Below, one piece after another: positions 22,664 through 32,780 of a DNA stretch of 64,000 nucleotides (the first letter of the stretch is position 1; each line of letters begins with the position of its first letter). Where the stretch lies: the NCBI RefSeq assembly GCF_000142905.1, contig NW_013657658.1, forward strand, positions 251,769-315,768. Reading direction: 5' to 3'. The stretch is from Thecamonas trahens ATCC 50062 (taxonomy: Eukaryota; Apusozoa; Apusomonadida; Apusomonadidae). The position numbers were made by a program, and so were the translations under genes. Under the pieces are notes generated by a model, which made no database searches, was not told where the DNA came from, and saw only the letters and a list, made by a program, of their open reading frames with translations.

Positions 22664-25243
22664 ATGGCAGCAGCTATGTACTCTGCATATGACGAGGTGT
22701 CTGCCACCGACTACACGGTAGAGGGAATGACCTTTGAAAGCCTCTCCGACTTTGACTTTGACGGTGAGGAGACGGACGATGTGTTGGTGGGCCACGGCAG
22801 GACGACGACGACGGCGACCACCAGCAAGTATGGTGCCCACCATGATGACCTCGACTACCATGATCTTGATCTAGACTTTATTGATGATGATGGTGGTGAT
22901 GATGTCTCCAATGGTCTTCAACTCTCTCCTGTTCCTCGTGCTCCTCCGTCGGTTGCTTCCGCTCGCCAAGTTCCGGCTCCAGCTACCACTGGCTACTACC
23001 CGTCCGCGACGGCAGCTCCTGCTACGCCAGGTAGTGCCACCATGAACTCTTCGAGGGCCATCCTGGCCGCTACAAGGGTCCGGGGTCAGCCCATGCCAGA
23101 TACTCCGCCGCATCATGCTGTGTCGTCCATCGGGACTCCGGTCCCCTCGCTCCTTGCGTCAGAGACGGAGGAGAGCACAGAGCTGGAGGCCTCGCTGCTA
23201 GCGGCTGAGGAGGCTGCAGCCGACGGCTATGGCTCGGGTCGCATGGGGCCAGATGTTTACTACACCGCGGGGATCACTGCCGACGGCGCGCGGCATGTGG
23301 CGCAGCCGGGCAGTCGCCGCACCGCCCGCGATGAGGCGTATGCGGGCGGAGGCGTAACTCTCCGCGACAAGCTCGAGCTCAAGCGCAAGTTCTACGCCGA
23401 AAAGTTCCGCGTTCGCTCGCCGGCCGAGATCCGCGCGGCGGCAAGTGGCGATAGCGTGCCGCGGAGCCACGTGGCAGGCAACGGGCTGGCCGAAGTGCTC
23501 TCGCCGGAGCAACGCAACATGCTTACACTCGCGCAGTCGACGCCCGACGTGCGACCGCTGCTCTCCGAAGCCGACTTTGCCCGGGCGCCGCGGGCTGCGG
23601 CGCAGGCCGAGAGTGCGCTGGCGAGCGTCGACTCGCCGCGGGCGGCATCGGGCCGCGGCACCCCGCGCTCGCTCCGCACCGGCTCGCAAAGCTCACGGAC
23701 CCGGCGGCGGCATGTGGCCAAGCTCGAGGCGCAGGAGGCAGAGCAAGCAGTCATCGAGCGCAAGGTCGAGCTGGAGATGCGGCGAATGGAGCTCGAGGCG
23801 ACGCTCTCACGCTCCAAGCGCAAGGTGCTCAAGCAGCGCAAGCTGCTGACCAAGACGACGGTGCCCGAGCCAATTTCGTCGTCGCTGGCGGGCCGGTCCA
23901 AGGCGCGGGAGGAAGCGCGGATCGAGAACAAGCGCAAGATTGCGCGGCGGCGCGCGTTTGACGCTGCCACTCGTGAGTGCCGCCAAGTCGTTGGCCAGGC
24001 TGTCACCCCGCTGGTCCGCAAACCCGAGACCGCGGCGCAGATTCTCGAGTCGCAGACCGAAACAGCCACCGCCATCCACTCGCTCAAGACCCAAGACCAG
24101 ATCCGGACCAACGCTGTCCGCATCTCGTCGGCATCGGCCAAGCGGCTGCAGCTCGAGACCGCGCACCTGCTCCGAAAGCTGGAAAACACGCCGTCGGCTG
24201 TGCGCCAGCGGGCGCAGGACCGCCACGCCGCGCGCCTTGCGCGCGCGCAGTCTCGCCGCCGCCAACCACCGGCCTGTGCCGAAACAACAACCAAAACGTT
24301 TGAGAGCTCGCGCAAGATTGCGCTCCGCATGCGCGAGCAGCTCGCCGAGCGCGAGAACCCTCCGCCGCACAAGCCGCTTCGTGTTCGCCCGCTTCCAGAC
24401 GAGGTTGCAAAACGTCTCGTTCCCGAGCCAAAGCGCAACGTCGATGGTCTCACCCGCAAGGAAGAAGTTGAGGCTCGCGCTGCTGCCAAGGCCGCCGGAA
24501 AGACCTACGTCCCGTCCCGGCAGCCGGAGGTGTCTGTGGCAACCCCGTCGCGGACGCCGCCGCCCAAAAAGCGAAAGGCCGCTAGCAAAAAGGAGGTTGT
24601 GCCCGATCCTAAGCCCAAGTCGGAGCCCAAGTCGGAGCCCAAGTCGGAGCCCAAGTCGGAGCCCAAGTCGGAGCCCAAGTCGGAGCCCAAGTCGGAGCCA
24701 AAGGCAGAGCCAAAGGTGGAGACGCCTGAAACGCCCGAACCAAAAGCCAAGGCCAAGGCCGAGCCGGCTGCTGTCGAACCGGAACCGGCGCCAAAGCCCG
24801 AGCCAGTGCTAGAGTCAGAGCCAGAGCCAAGCGGGTCGATTTCGCTGGGATCAGACGACCTCGACCTTGGCGACGTGGACAATGTGAGCAGCGGCAATCT
24901 CGACCTCGACGAGGTGCCTGATGACGATCTCGGACTTGATGACGGCGAGGCCGGTGCCGACGAACTGGATCTTGGCGACTCGGACGATCTGGGTCTCGAT
25001 GGCTCGGACGACCTAGGTCTCGGCGGCTCGGACGATCTGGACCTCGGCGGCTCGGACGATCTGGACCTCGGCGGTTCGGACGATCTGGACCTCGGCGGTT
25101 CGGACGATCTGGACCTCGGCGGCTCGGGCGGCGACGGCTCGCTCGGCTCGCTCGACCTCAACTCGTCAGACGAGGCGCTGCTCGACGACGACGGCTCGCT
25201 CGACCTCAACCTCGACGACGACGACCTCGACCTAGACTTGTAG
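22664..25243 (+). CDS. acidic coiled-coil protein with PKSE and SDDLDLGG repeats
   Basis: 859 aa, not assignable to a known family. The N-terminus is acidic and Tyr/Asp-rich (FESLSDFDFDGEETDD). The middle is strongly charged and helical (about 330-600), with Arg/Lys/Glu heptad-like stretches such as ARIENKRKIARRRAF, suggesting a coiled coil. Then come eight copies of the tetrapeptide PKSE (nt 24612-24705) and a long acidic tail with repeated SDDLDLGG units (nt about 24975-25125). A basic stretch, PPKKRKAASKK, resembles a nuclear localisation signal. The start is the ATG in GCACCATGG, preceded by a CCA repeat. The first 150 codons are less GC-biased than the rest. A nuclear or centrosomal structural role is possible; nothing in the sequence settles it. 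Confidence 0.8.
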   Translation: MAAAMYSAYDEVSATDYTVEGMTFESLSDFDFDGEETDDVLVGHGRTTTTATTSKYGAHHDDLDYHDLDLDFIDDDGGDDVSNGLQLSPVPRAPPSVASARQVPAPATTGYYPSATAAPATPGSATMNSSRAILAATRVRGQPMPDTPPHHAVSSIGTPVPSLLASETEESTELEASLLAAEEAAADGYGSGRMGPDVYYTAGITADGARHVAQPGSRRTARDEAYAGGGVTLRDKLELKRKFYAEKFRVRSPAEIRAAASGDSVPRSHVAGNGLAEVLSPEQRNMLTLAQSTPDVRPLLSEADFARAPRAAAQAESALASVDSPRAASGRGTPRSLRTGSQSSRTRRRHVAKLEAQEAEQAVIERKVELEMRRMELEATLSRSKRKVLKQRKLLTKTTVPEPISSSLAGRSKAREEARIENKRKIARRRAFDAATRECRQVVGQAVTPLVRKPETAAQILESQTETATAIHSLKTQDQIRTNAVRISSASAKRLQLETAHLLRKLENTPSAVRQRAQDRHAARLARAQSRRRQPPACAETTTKTFESSRKIALRMREQLAERENPPPHKPLRVRPLPDEVAKRLVPEPKRNVDGLTRKEEVEARAAAKAAGKTYVPSRQPEVSVATPSRTPPPKKRKAASKKEVVPDPKPKSEPKSEPKSEPKSEPKSEPKSEPKSEPKAEPKVETPETPEPKAKAKAEPAAVEPEPAPKPEPVLESEPEPSGSISLGSDDLDLGDVDNVSSGNLDLDEVPDDDLGLDDGEAGADELDLGDSDDLGLDGSDDLGLGGSDDLDLGGSDDLDLGGSDDLDLGGSDDLDLGGSGGDGSLGSLDLNSSDEALLDDDGSLDLNLDDDDLDLDL
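24607..24703 (+). repeat. 12-nt tandem repeat encoding PKSE
   Basis: About eight nearly perfect copies of CCCAAGTCGGAG, in frame with the host gene. Confidence 0.9.
24975..25130 (+). repeat. 24-nt tandem repeat encoding SDDLDLGG
   Basis: Six or so copies of a unit based on TCGGACGATCTGGACCTCGG, in frame, with synonymous variation between copies. Its length is probably polymorphic. Confidence 0.88.
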
Positions 25244-25264
25244 CCGTAGGCAGAGAAAGATGGT

Positions 25265-26889
25265 TTACACAAGCTTGCTCAGGGTCTGCAGCACCATATC
25301 ATGCGGCAGCGTTGAAACATGACGGTAGGTAACGAGCGAGTAATCGGCCGCGTCATGCCACTCGTCCGGGATCCAGCCGGATGGATGCCAGCGGATAAGG
25401 ACTTGGGTCGCGTCCTCAAGCGACTGCGAGACCAGCCGCTGGACTACGACACGGCCGTCGAAGCGGAACATGCCCGAGACAAGGTCCAACCGCGAGTCGG
25501 CAGCGAGGATGCGGGCCATGTGTTTGGCGTCGGCGCTCTTCCGCGCAGCGACGACTGGAAAGTAAGGTGAGCTCGAAGTTGCGGTCGAGCCGCCGTTCCA
25601 CGAGCTGAGCGCCCGGATGAGCGCCACCGGCTCGTGAAAGGCAAAGCCGGAGGAGTTATTGTAGGTGTGGAGCGAGCGGGTGATTTGCGAGTTGTCAGTG
25701 TGGACCCACTTGTCGCGGGAGGCCTCCACCTTGGCAACGTCGGCAAACGACGGGAGGTACGGGTAGGGCCACGGCTCAGTGCCGGGAGCCACATCCGTCT
25801 GGTACGCGAGTGCGTGCTTGATCGAGGCTGGTGGAACACCAGAAGCCTGGCCATGGGCCATAATCCGGGACGCGAGCGGACGCAGGCGCTTGCTTGGCGC
25901 CGCCGTTGCCGCTCGCTTGCGGGACCGGCGCCGCTTGCGGTCGTTCTTAGCGCCAGGATACAAACCTTCATGGTACTGCAAAAGGCGCTTGGTCAGTTGC
26001 TCGACGGCAAGGAAAACGGCAAAGTCACGCAGTGCCGGCGGATCCGAGTACATATCTGTGAGGCTTGTGACGACAACGCGAATAAAGGCCGTTCGCACAT
26101 CGTCAAAGTTGTCGCGCTTGAGTGCCTTGATAACGTCGCGGGCCCAGAGCGACTCGATAACGTCAAAGACGGCGTTGCGAATACTCCAGGCGAGCGTAAA
26201 CATGGCCGACGTCAGCATCACCCCGTTGATCACCTTGAGCTCGCCAAGATGAAGGACAGCCAGGTAGCCGGCGTGAGCTGGGAGCGGGTTGGCCTCGATG
26301 CGGAGGACCTCGATGTGCGGCATGGTGTGGACAAACTCGACATTGGCCAAGCGGTTGCACGAGACATCCAAGACTCGCACACGAGGCAGCGGGAGATCGA
26401 GCACCTCCAGCTCGTTGTTGGCGATGTTGAGGTAGATGAGCGAGACTAGCTGCGAGGCGACCTTGGTCGGGCACACAAGCCGTCGCAGGCCGAGCGATGA
26501 GAGATTAAGTTCCTTCTGTATGTGTGATAGGGTGTGCGTGTGATGATGTGTTTGTGATGGGGTGTACGTGTGATGATGTTGTGATGATGTGTGTGCGTGC
26601 GTGATGATGTGTGTGCGTGCGTGATGGTGTGTGTGTGTGTGTGGCGAGTGATCGAAGTGTGTGCCGTGTGATGAGTCATCGATGAATGTGCGCGTGGTGA
26701 GTGACGAGTGATCGATGTGTGTGTGTGTGTGTTGGTGTGCCCCCTTCCCCCTCCTCCCCCCCCTTTCCCCTTCCCCCTCCCCTTCACCCCCTCCCTCTCC
26801 CCTCCCCCCCTCCTCACACATACCACATCCTCCATCCTCTTACAACCAGACACGGCCAACACAGCATCTACCGAGAGGGTCAGCTCCAT
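25265..26889 (-). CDS. leucine-rich repeat protein (two exons)
   Basis: 438 aa from exons 26889..26824 and 26515..25265. Exon 1 (MELTLSVDAVLAVSGCKRME, then DV) ends in phase 0 before a GTATGT donor. Exon 2 opens after a CATACAG acceptor with KELNLSSLGLRRL, so the join restores a typical LRR opening. Four LRRs follow (for example LIYLNIANNELEVLDLP, VRVLDVSCNRLANVEF) and an LRRcap-like PLPAHAGYLAVLHLGELKVIN. The remaining ~250 residues form an unfamiliar C-terminal region with a basic patch (KNDRKRRRSRKRA), likely nuclear targeting. The gene is convergent with the acidic coiled-coil gene, 21 nt apart. A protein-interaction role is likely; the partner is unknown. Confidence 0.8.
26516..26823 (-). 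other. intron of the LRR gene
   Basis: 308 nt. GTATGT donor, then a G-rich tract in the transcript (C-rich on the plus strand, 26740-26815), then CAT/CA-type repeats and a CATACAG acceptor. The plus strand shows long TG runs at 26620-26735. Confidence 0.75.
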
Positions 26890-27333
26890 GAAGAGTCCTC
26901 CACTACACACACAGACCACTTTCAGAGTGCAGTGTACCCTCTTCCCTCCACACTTGTTGCCATCCCCCTTGACCTCGCCAGGTGACAGTGTCTGCCCATG
27001 TGATCGTCGCTGATCCTCGGTCAGATGGACGGAACACAACTGCAACACTACATCGGAAGAAGGGGAAGGCTATAAGCACCCGTGCAGCATCCACACATCT
27101 GCAGTACTTGCTCTATGATGTGTGCAATATTGATCCTGACTAACTGACTTTATTTGATATGATGATTTGCTATCTATATAATAGTCATCGCTCATCAGTG
27201 CCATGCCGTGGCTACACGTCGAGTTAGAGAGGAGCCCATCGCTATCCTTGGACCCCCCCCATACAACTTGTCCCATTCCATGGTCATTGATACAGATTGC
27301 TTGCTCCCTCTCTCTCTCGCACCCTGTGCTTGC
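26890..27333. other. intergenic stretch between LRR gene start and Mpv17-family gene end
   Basis: 444 nt, noticeably more AT-rich than its surroundings around 27115-27190. It must hold the LRR promoter and the 3' end of the Mpv17-family gene. No RNA gene or repeat is evident. Confidence 0.4.
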
Positions 27334-28119
27334 TTACTGCGTCTTGGAGGTGGCGTTGATGTAGACGCCGTAGACAAAGCCGATGAGGTTGAAGATGGGG
27401 ACAGTGAGCTGAGCCGGTGCAAACTTGAAGACAATGAGCTGGATGATTGGAAAGTATGTCCACGTCTGCTTGACAATAGGGACAAAGTCGCGGAAGATGC
27501 GGGCCTGAAGGTCGTCGCGGCTGAGGCCCTCGATCGTCCCCAGCGCGTAGAGGTAGACATAGGTGACGATGGGAATGATGAAGATGTTGACGGCTGCAAG
27601 ATGCAGTGACATGTTAGTGATTGACGATGATGTGAGGTTGGTAAAGACAACATCAGCTGCTCCGTAGAGGACATGGTTGAGCGGGGCGTTGATCAGAGCA
27701 CCGTATGCGCCCATCTTGGCCACCCGCAACCAACCGATGTTGGCGCCCACCACAGCGAGCGCCTTCTCCTTTGCCACATCCAACCACTCCGCGACAACCC
27801 GCGCCACCGACACTGTCCTTTCGTTGCCGCTATTGCCAGCACGGACGCCATCGCGGCCGTCCAGCCCAGGAGACCGTATCGGCGATCCGAGATTCGACTG
27901 GCCCGCATTGCCGGGGAACGACGTCGCCGTCCGCCAGATCGAGCTCGAGTCGCGAGCCGACGCTGCTGAACGAGCACGAGCGGCAGTTTGGCGTGATCTT
28001 GCTGTCCGACTCGCCAGGATCTGTCCCAACGTCTCTTCGGTGGCGTTGAGGACAGCGCAGGTGAGCATCTTGGTCAGTAGCGGGCTCCGCTCCAGCGCTG
28101 CCATATACAACCGCAGCAT
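27334..28119 (-). CDS. Mpv17/PMP22-family membrane protein
   Basis: 261 aa from ATG 28119-28117. The N-terminus MLRLYMAALERSPLLTKMLT matches the family opening, a short amphipathic stretch then PLLTK. The C-terminal half has four hydrophobic segments and the family pattern around TWTYFPIIQLIVFKFAP and NLIGFVYGVYIN. Mpv17/PMP22 proteins sit in the inner mitochondrial or peroxisomal membrane and influence metabolite permeability. An unusual Arg/Ser/Gly-rich insert of about 60-70 residues separates the first helix from the rest, making the protein longer than the usual ~180-200 aa. The frame stays open a further 14 codons upstream, but only with a TTG start, and family length favours 28119. An upstream exon is not excluded. 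Confidence 0.75.
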   Translation of the reverse strand: MLRLYMAALERSPLLTKMLTCAVLNATEETLGQILASRTARSRQTAARARSAASARDSSSIWRTATSFPGNAGQSNLGSPIRSPGLDGRDGVRAGNSGNERTVSVARVVAEWLDVAKEKALAVVGANIGWLRVAKMGAYGALINAPLNHVLYGAADVVFTNLTSSSITNMSLHLAAVNIFIIPIVTYVYLYALGTIEGLSRDDLQARIFRDFVPIVKQTWTYFPIIQLIVFKFAPAQLTVPIFNLIGFVYGVYINATSKTQ

Positions 28120-29013
28120 GATAAAGTCGTGCAGAGGACTATGTTCAGAGCGTTCGGCCAATGCTGGTTGCCCTCTGTCCCTAAGAGCGACTTGTTTTCA
28201 GGTGAGGTGTGGCAGCTACTGCCCGGCCGCGGCCAAGCGACTCCAGGCGCCCACTCGATGGTCACTGGAGCTGGAGACGATCAGGGGCCAGACGAGAGTA
28301 CCGCGCACACGCACACGGTCAGCACAAGATGATTGACATCCGACAGTGATGAATATCTCTTGCGATCCGACAGTAGCAGCTGTCGGCGAGGTGCAGTGAT
28401 CCGGATTCACACCATCTGGTCTTCCTGACCTCGCTGCCGGGCTGGAGCTGATCAGACGCCAAATACGTGGACTGCACACAAGCCCAAAGTCAGCTCAAGA
28501 TCGTCACGCCACTCTGATGCTCCACAGGCGGTGAGTCTCTCTGGCCATGCTACGATAGCAGCTGTCCTGTCGAGAGCTGCTGTAATCCACATCCGATCAG
28601 ATGTGATCGCTCTCTACCGCCCCGATGACAGACTATCAGCAAGCATCAAACCTCATCACAAAGCACACATCATCCGCATCAAACCTTTGCGGCCACTTTG
28701 TAATCAGAACCAGTCATCATAATACTCATGTTGTCGATGTTGTATTTTTTGGAAGGGGGGGGGTGGTGGTGGTGGGGGGGGGGGGGCGAGCACGTGGCGC
28801 CAAAAGGGGTGAGCGAGCGAGGCCAGCACGAAAACGGGCGAGAGACTGACTGGCAGGGGGGGGAGAGGGGGGGGGGGAGACAGCCGAGGGGGGGGGGGGG
28901 GTGGCGGGGGGGTGGGGCCTGCCACGGTTTGCAAGGGCCATACCACACCACTCGACTGTGCTGTAGAGGGAGAGTGTATGTACACAGGTAGGAGTGATAC
29001 AGAGAGTGGGAGT
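28120..29013. other. intergenic stretch with G tracts
   Basis: Divergent region between the Mpv17-family gene and the WD40 gene. 28160-28720 has near-average composition and no convincing frame. 28755-28915 is a series of G homopolymers. Nothing else could be supported. Confidence 0.45.
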
Positions 29014-30525
29014 ATGGGTCATAGGCTCCTGGGCTTGCTGACCAACCCATCTGCCTCTGCTACCTCTGCTCCGCCGTCATCGTCGTCATTACTCTCGTCG
29101 GCTTCCTCGGCTCATACTTCGGTGGAATCGGCTCATGGTTCGGTGGCTACTGGGCGACATAGGTCGAGTGATGGAAGTCCTTCTTCGCCATCAAGGCATT
29201 TGTCGTCGTTGCACTCGGTGGCGAGGCTCTTTACCGAGCTACATGAGGAGCGCTCGTGGTTGACAAATGAGTCGGAGAAGCTCTTCCGCTCGCGAGTCGA
29301 TGTCGCTGCTGAACTGCGTGAGGTCGACAAGGCTCTGGCAGAGCTGACTGCGCGAAAGGGGCATCTCGAGTCGCGCTTGTCCTCCATCGGTGTCCGCGAG
29401 GCCGAGCTCAAGACCTCGGTTGCAGCCCTGGATGCCAAGCTCAAGTCGATCGGCGATGTCTCGGAGGGCTTCGAGCATCGGGTCAAGTCGATCAAGGGCG
29501 CGCCGGTGGCGGGCGACGATCCGCTGGCTTCGCCACCTGGGCGGAGTGGCGGCGCAGTGTTTGCGCGCGCGTCGTCAGCCGAGCCGACGCCCGGCGTCTC
29601 GTCGTATGATGCCGAGACGGGCACCTTGCGGGTGCTGTCGCCGCTGGGCCTGGCGCGCGACGGGCGGGCAACCAGCGGCATCGACATGTGCACGCGGACG
29701 TTCTACGGGCACTCGGCGTCTGTGGCGGCAGTGTGCTACGAGCCTGTGCGCGGCAAAGTGTTCTCGGGCTCATCGGACGCAACGGTTCGGATGTGGAACA
29801 TCGACTCGGGCGTGTGCGAGCGGTCGTTTCTCGGGCACACGGGATGGGTGCGGGCACTGCAGGCTTCGGGCGAGGTGGTGGTTTCGGGCTCGGGCGACAA
29901 GACGGTGCGGGTGTTTGAGCTGACAACAGGCGTGCAGAAGCTGCTCCTCGCCGGGCACAACGGCTCGGTCTCGTCGCTCCAGTTTGAGGGCTCAACGCTG
30001 GTCACGGGTTCGCTTGACAAGACGGCGCGGGTGTGGGACATGGAAGCTGGGGCCGAGGTGCTTGCGCTTCGTGGCCACGACTCGTACATTGCCGATCTCC
30101 AGTTCTGGCAGTACGGGCTGGCGACAGCGTCAGGCGACGCCACCATCAAGTTCTGGGACATCCGAACTGGCGAGTGCCACCGGACGCTGACCGGGCACGC
30201 CGGCGGAGTGCTTACGCTCGGCTTTGATGCCTCGTATTTGTACACGGGCGGGACGGATAAGGTGCTTGCGGCGTGGGATCTGCGGATGGGGTCGATGGCG
30301 GCTTCTGTGGCGCTGCCGGGCGGGGTGCAGAGCCTAGCGTTTGCCGGGCAGACGCTTGTGGCTGCAGCCGGCTCGCCAGTCGTCCATGTCTTTGACCGCG
30401 AGTCGTTGACTGAGACGGGGCTGCTCCGCGGGCATGTGAACACGGTCAAGTCGCTGCACATGGGAGCAGGCGGGCTTGTGGTGTCTGGCGGGGCCGACGC
30501 CAACGTCAAGACCTGGCAGGTGTGA
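29014..30525 (+). CDS. WD40 protein with N-terminal coiled coil, Mdv1/Caf4-like layout
   Basis: 503 aa from ATG 29014 (MGHRLLGLLTNPSAS). An in-frame ATG at 28978 is an alternative. A Ser-rich N-terminus precedes a coiled coil (about 85-165; LAELTARKGHLESRLSS, then AELKTSVAALDAKLKS). A linker and seven WD40 repeats follow to the end, with clear GH...WD units such as TRTFYGHSASV, SDATVRMWNID and SGDATIKFWDI. A coiled coil of the form HLESRLSSI..REAEL.....LDAKL followed by a propeller is the layout of yeast Mdv1/Caf4, adaptors that recruit the fission dynamin Dnm1 to mitochondria. That role is only a hypothesis. TRAF/F-box-type WD40 proteins share the propeller. No transmembrane segment is seen. 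Confidence 0.82.
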   Translation: MGHRLLGLLTNPSASATSAPPSSSSLLSSASSAHTSVESAHGSVATGRHRSSDGSPSSPSRHLSSLHSVARLFTELHEERSWLTNESEKLFRSRVDVAAELREVDKALAELTARKGHLESRLSSIGVREAELKTSVAALDAKLKSIGDVSEGFEHRVKSIKGAPVAGDDPLASPPGRSGGAVFARASSAEPTPGVSSYDAETGTLRVLSPLGLARDGRATSGIDMCTRTFYGHSASVAAVCYEPVRGKVFSGSSDATVRMWNIDSGVCERSFLGHTGWVRALQASGEVVVSGSGDKTVRVFELTTGVQKLLLAGHNGSVSSLQFEGSTLVTGSLDKTARVWDMEAGAEVLALRGHDSYIADLQFWQYGLATASGDATIKFWDIRTGECHRTLTGHAGGVLTLGFDASYLYTGGTDKVLAAWDLRMGSMAASVALPGGVQSLAFAGQTLVAAAGSPVVHVFDRESLTETGLLRGHVNTVKSLHMGAGGLVVSGGADANVKTWQV

Positions 30526-30543
30526 CCAGGCAGGTGACGGCAT

Positions 30544-32138
30544 TTACTCGTTCTTGCCACGGCGGGCCTTGCGCTGCGGGCGGCGGCGGGCAACCTTGGG
30601 CTTGGCAAAGGTAACCTTCTCCTCCTTGGCCGGGGGTGGATGGTGGTGTGGATAAATTCGGCGTCGATGTCGGCGGCCTCAGAGATCTCGACCTTTGCGT
30701 CGATGGTGACGCCGGCGCCGGTGATCTGGGCGATGGCGGCCTCCTTGCACGAGGAGAACAGCATGCGCTCCTTGATCTTGGACGAGAGCGGGCAAGAATA
30801 GACAAAGACGACAGCGGCGGTAGCGGCACCCTCAAACTCGTGCTTGTAGTTGAACACGTGATACGCCGGCGACTCGTCTGAGACGTGGGCGGCGAGCTCG
30901 GTGGCGTCGACAGAGGCAGCCTCGGCGAGATCGATAGTCTCGGCATCGAGGTCGAGGCGGAGCTGGACGTAGTTGAGCGAGCCAGCGGCAAGCTTGCTGA
31001 TCTCGTCCGACGCAGCGCTGGTGAGGGGGAAGTCGACGCCGTGGACACCTGCGCGACCGACACCAACGTGGATCTCCATACGAGCCTCTTCCATCTTCTC
31101 GCGCTCAGCCATGGAGAGCACGTCATAGTCAGTCCCGTTCTGGGCCTCGAGATGTGCGGCGTAGCCCTCTGCGGTGAGCTCATCCTTGAGCGAGGCGTGC
31201 ATCTCCGAAGTGAACACGTTCTCACCAAGCTGCTTCTTGACGTTATCCCGGGTCGATGCGTACAGCATCTTGTGGCGAACAGGGCAGGTATCCGGGACAA
31301 AGGAGAGGAACATCCACTCATGACCAAAGTCAGCATGGACCTCGTCCTTGCGGAAGAGAATGTAGCAGGCCACATCGTCCTCCAGCTCACCAGCGACCAT
31401 ACCAAAGTCGTCATCAAAGCTCCCTGCGGCATCCATAGCCTTGACACATTCCACAGACTCTATGCAGGAGGAGGAGGAGGGAAAGGGGGGGTGGTGGTGA
31501 GTGAATGATTGTGTAAGGGGAGGCGGGGTGGGGGGGGAGGCCTCTCCCACCCCCCTTCTTCCGTCGGTGACCAAAAAAAGTCGTACACCTGGACAAAGGG
31601 CGGAGACGGCTGGAAGGTGGTAGAGGGGAGGGGGGTGTGGGGGATGTGGGGGGTGGAGGAAGGGGAAGGTGTGTTTTTGTGTGTGGTGGGGGGGGGGGGG
31701 GAGGGGATGGTAGTAGAGGGGGGANNNNNNNNNNNNNNNNNNNNNNNNNNNNNNNNNNNNNNNNNNNNNNNNNNNNNNNNNNNNNNNNNNNNNNNNNNNN
31801 NNNNNNNNNNNNNNNNNNNNNNNNCGTCGATGGGGGGGGGGGGGGAGGGGGAGTGGTAGTAGAGGGGGAAGGGGGGAGGGAGTGGAAGTGGTTGGGGGGA
31901 TGGTCGGGAGGGAGGCTGTGTGCTGGTGTTGGTGGTGATCGTTGGGGAGGGGAGGGGAGGGGAGGGAGGGCGAAAGGGGAGCTGGAGGGGGCAAGGGCGA
32001 CGGGGGAAGGGGAGGGGGTATGGGCGTACCGTCATGAATCTCAGCCTTGATCAGGCGGACGTTGCTCTCATCTGTGCGTGCATCACGGAAGGTGTCGGCG
32101 AGGGAGGCTGCCACAGAAATGCCAGACGAGTGGGACAT
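30544..32138 (-). CDS. TWF1: twinfilin (two ADF-homology domains)
   Basis: Actin-monomer-binding and barbed-end-capping protein. Exon 1 (32138..32030) encodes MSHSSGISVAASLADTFRDA and onward, the classic twinfilin start. Exon 2 (31459..30544) joins in phase 1. The first ADF-H domain contains ACYILFRKDEVH and RHKMLYASTRDNVKKQLG; the second contains GVDFPLTSAASDEI, SLNYVQLRLDLD and KERMLFSSCKEA. The C-terminal KVTFAKPKVARRR matches the conserved twinfilin tail that binds capping protein and phosphoinositides. To reach that tail one base is needed in the run at 30632-30636 (five G on the plus strand, six expected). With it the protein is exactly 341 aa, the normal size. The upstream region and first eight coding bases are duplicated downstream on the plus strand. 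Confidence 0.93.
31460..32029 (-). other. intron of the twinfilin gene
   Basis: About 570 nt including the 100-N gap. GTACGC donor followed by a C-rich tract, and a GCATAG acceptor. The join gives a phase-1 GAG codon, restoring the twinfilin frame. Confidence 0.85.
31725..31824. other. assembly gap (100 N)
   Basis: Lies inside the low-complexity twinfilin intron. 100 N is a conventional placeholder, so the true length is unknown. Confidence 0.99.
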
Positions 32139-32746
32139 GACAGAGGTGGAGCAAGGGAGAGAAGGGTGCTGTGGTAGGGGTGGTGCCGGTGGTCGTCGTC
32201 GTCGTCGTGTTGGGCAGTGTGGGTCAGCTGGCTGCCGGTGGCTCTTCCAGCGAAAAACGAAATCAAATCGTATTCCTCCGCAGCTCTCGGGCCTCGGGCC
32301 TGGGGCTTCAAGCCTCGGAGCTCGGGATCGGCAAGAAAGAGCGAGTTGCTGCATTGGGTTGATGATGAGACTACTTGGGCTGCAGAAGCGGTGTACGGTC
32401 CGCTGTGCAAGTGGCTTCCATCTCGTTCCCCGCGTGGATCGAGCGAATTGTGTAAATGGAGCAGGTCGTCCGCCATGCCACTGCATAGCCATCAACCCCT
32501 ACTGGGTCGACCTTGATGAAGCCAGGGATCATCAGCAAGTGGCTCACTTGCTGGCTCTGGACAACAATGATCGGTGCTGGCATTGATCCCAAGATGCCCC
32601 GCCCCACCTCTCGCCAAAGGGTCACACAGGGTGTGTCCCCACATTTGACCAACCATACCACCGATCGCGTCGACTCGGCTGGAACAAGGGGGGGGTGGTA
32701 GGATCAGAGCCAGAGCAAGGCTTACTCCCCCCTCCTCCCCTCTCGG
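32131..32746. repeat. tandem duplication, copy 1 (twinfilin upstream region)
   Basis: 616 nt, offset by 650 nt from copy 2. It covers the twinfilin 5' flank and the first codons (ATGTCCCA on the minus strand). It carries GCCCC around 32596-32606 and one G in the G-run near 32697 that copy 2 lacks. Otherwise I see no differences. Confidence 0.93.
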
Positions 32747-32780
32747 TCAAACGAGAAGCCGCTTTGTCAGCTAAATAAAA
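32747..32780. other. 34-nt spacer between duplicated copies
   Basis: AT-richer than the copies (ends in CTAAATAAAA). It is unique in the window and marks the junction of the duplication. Confidence 0.7.

Noticed and set aside
27677-28336. 219-codon plus-strand frame opposite the Mpv17-family gene
   Set aside because: No domain and skewed Arg/Ser/Pro/Ala composition; the opposite strand matches a known membrane family.
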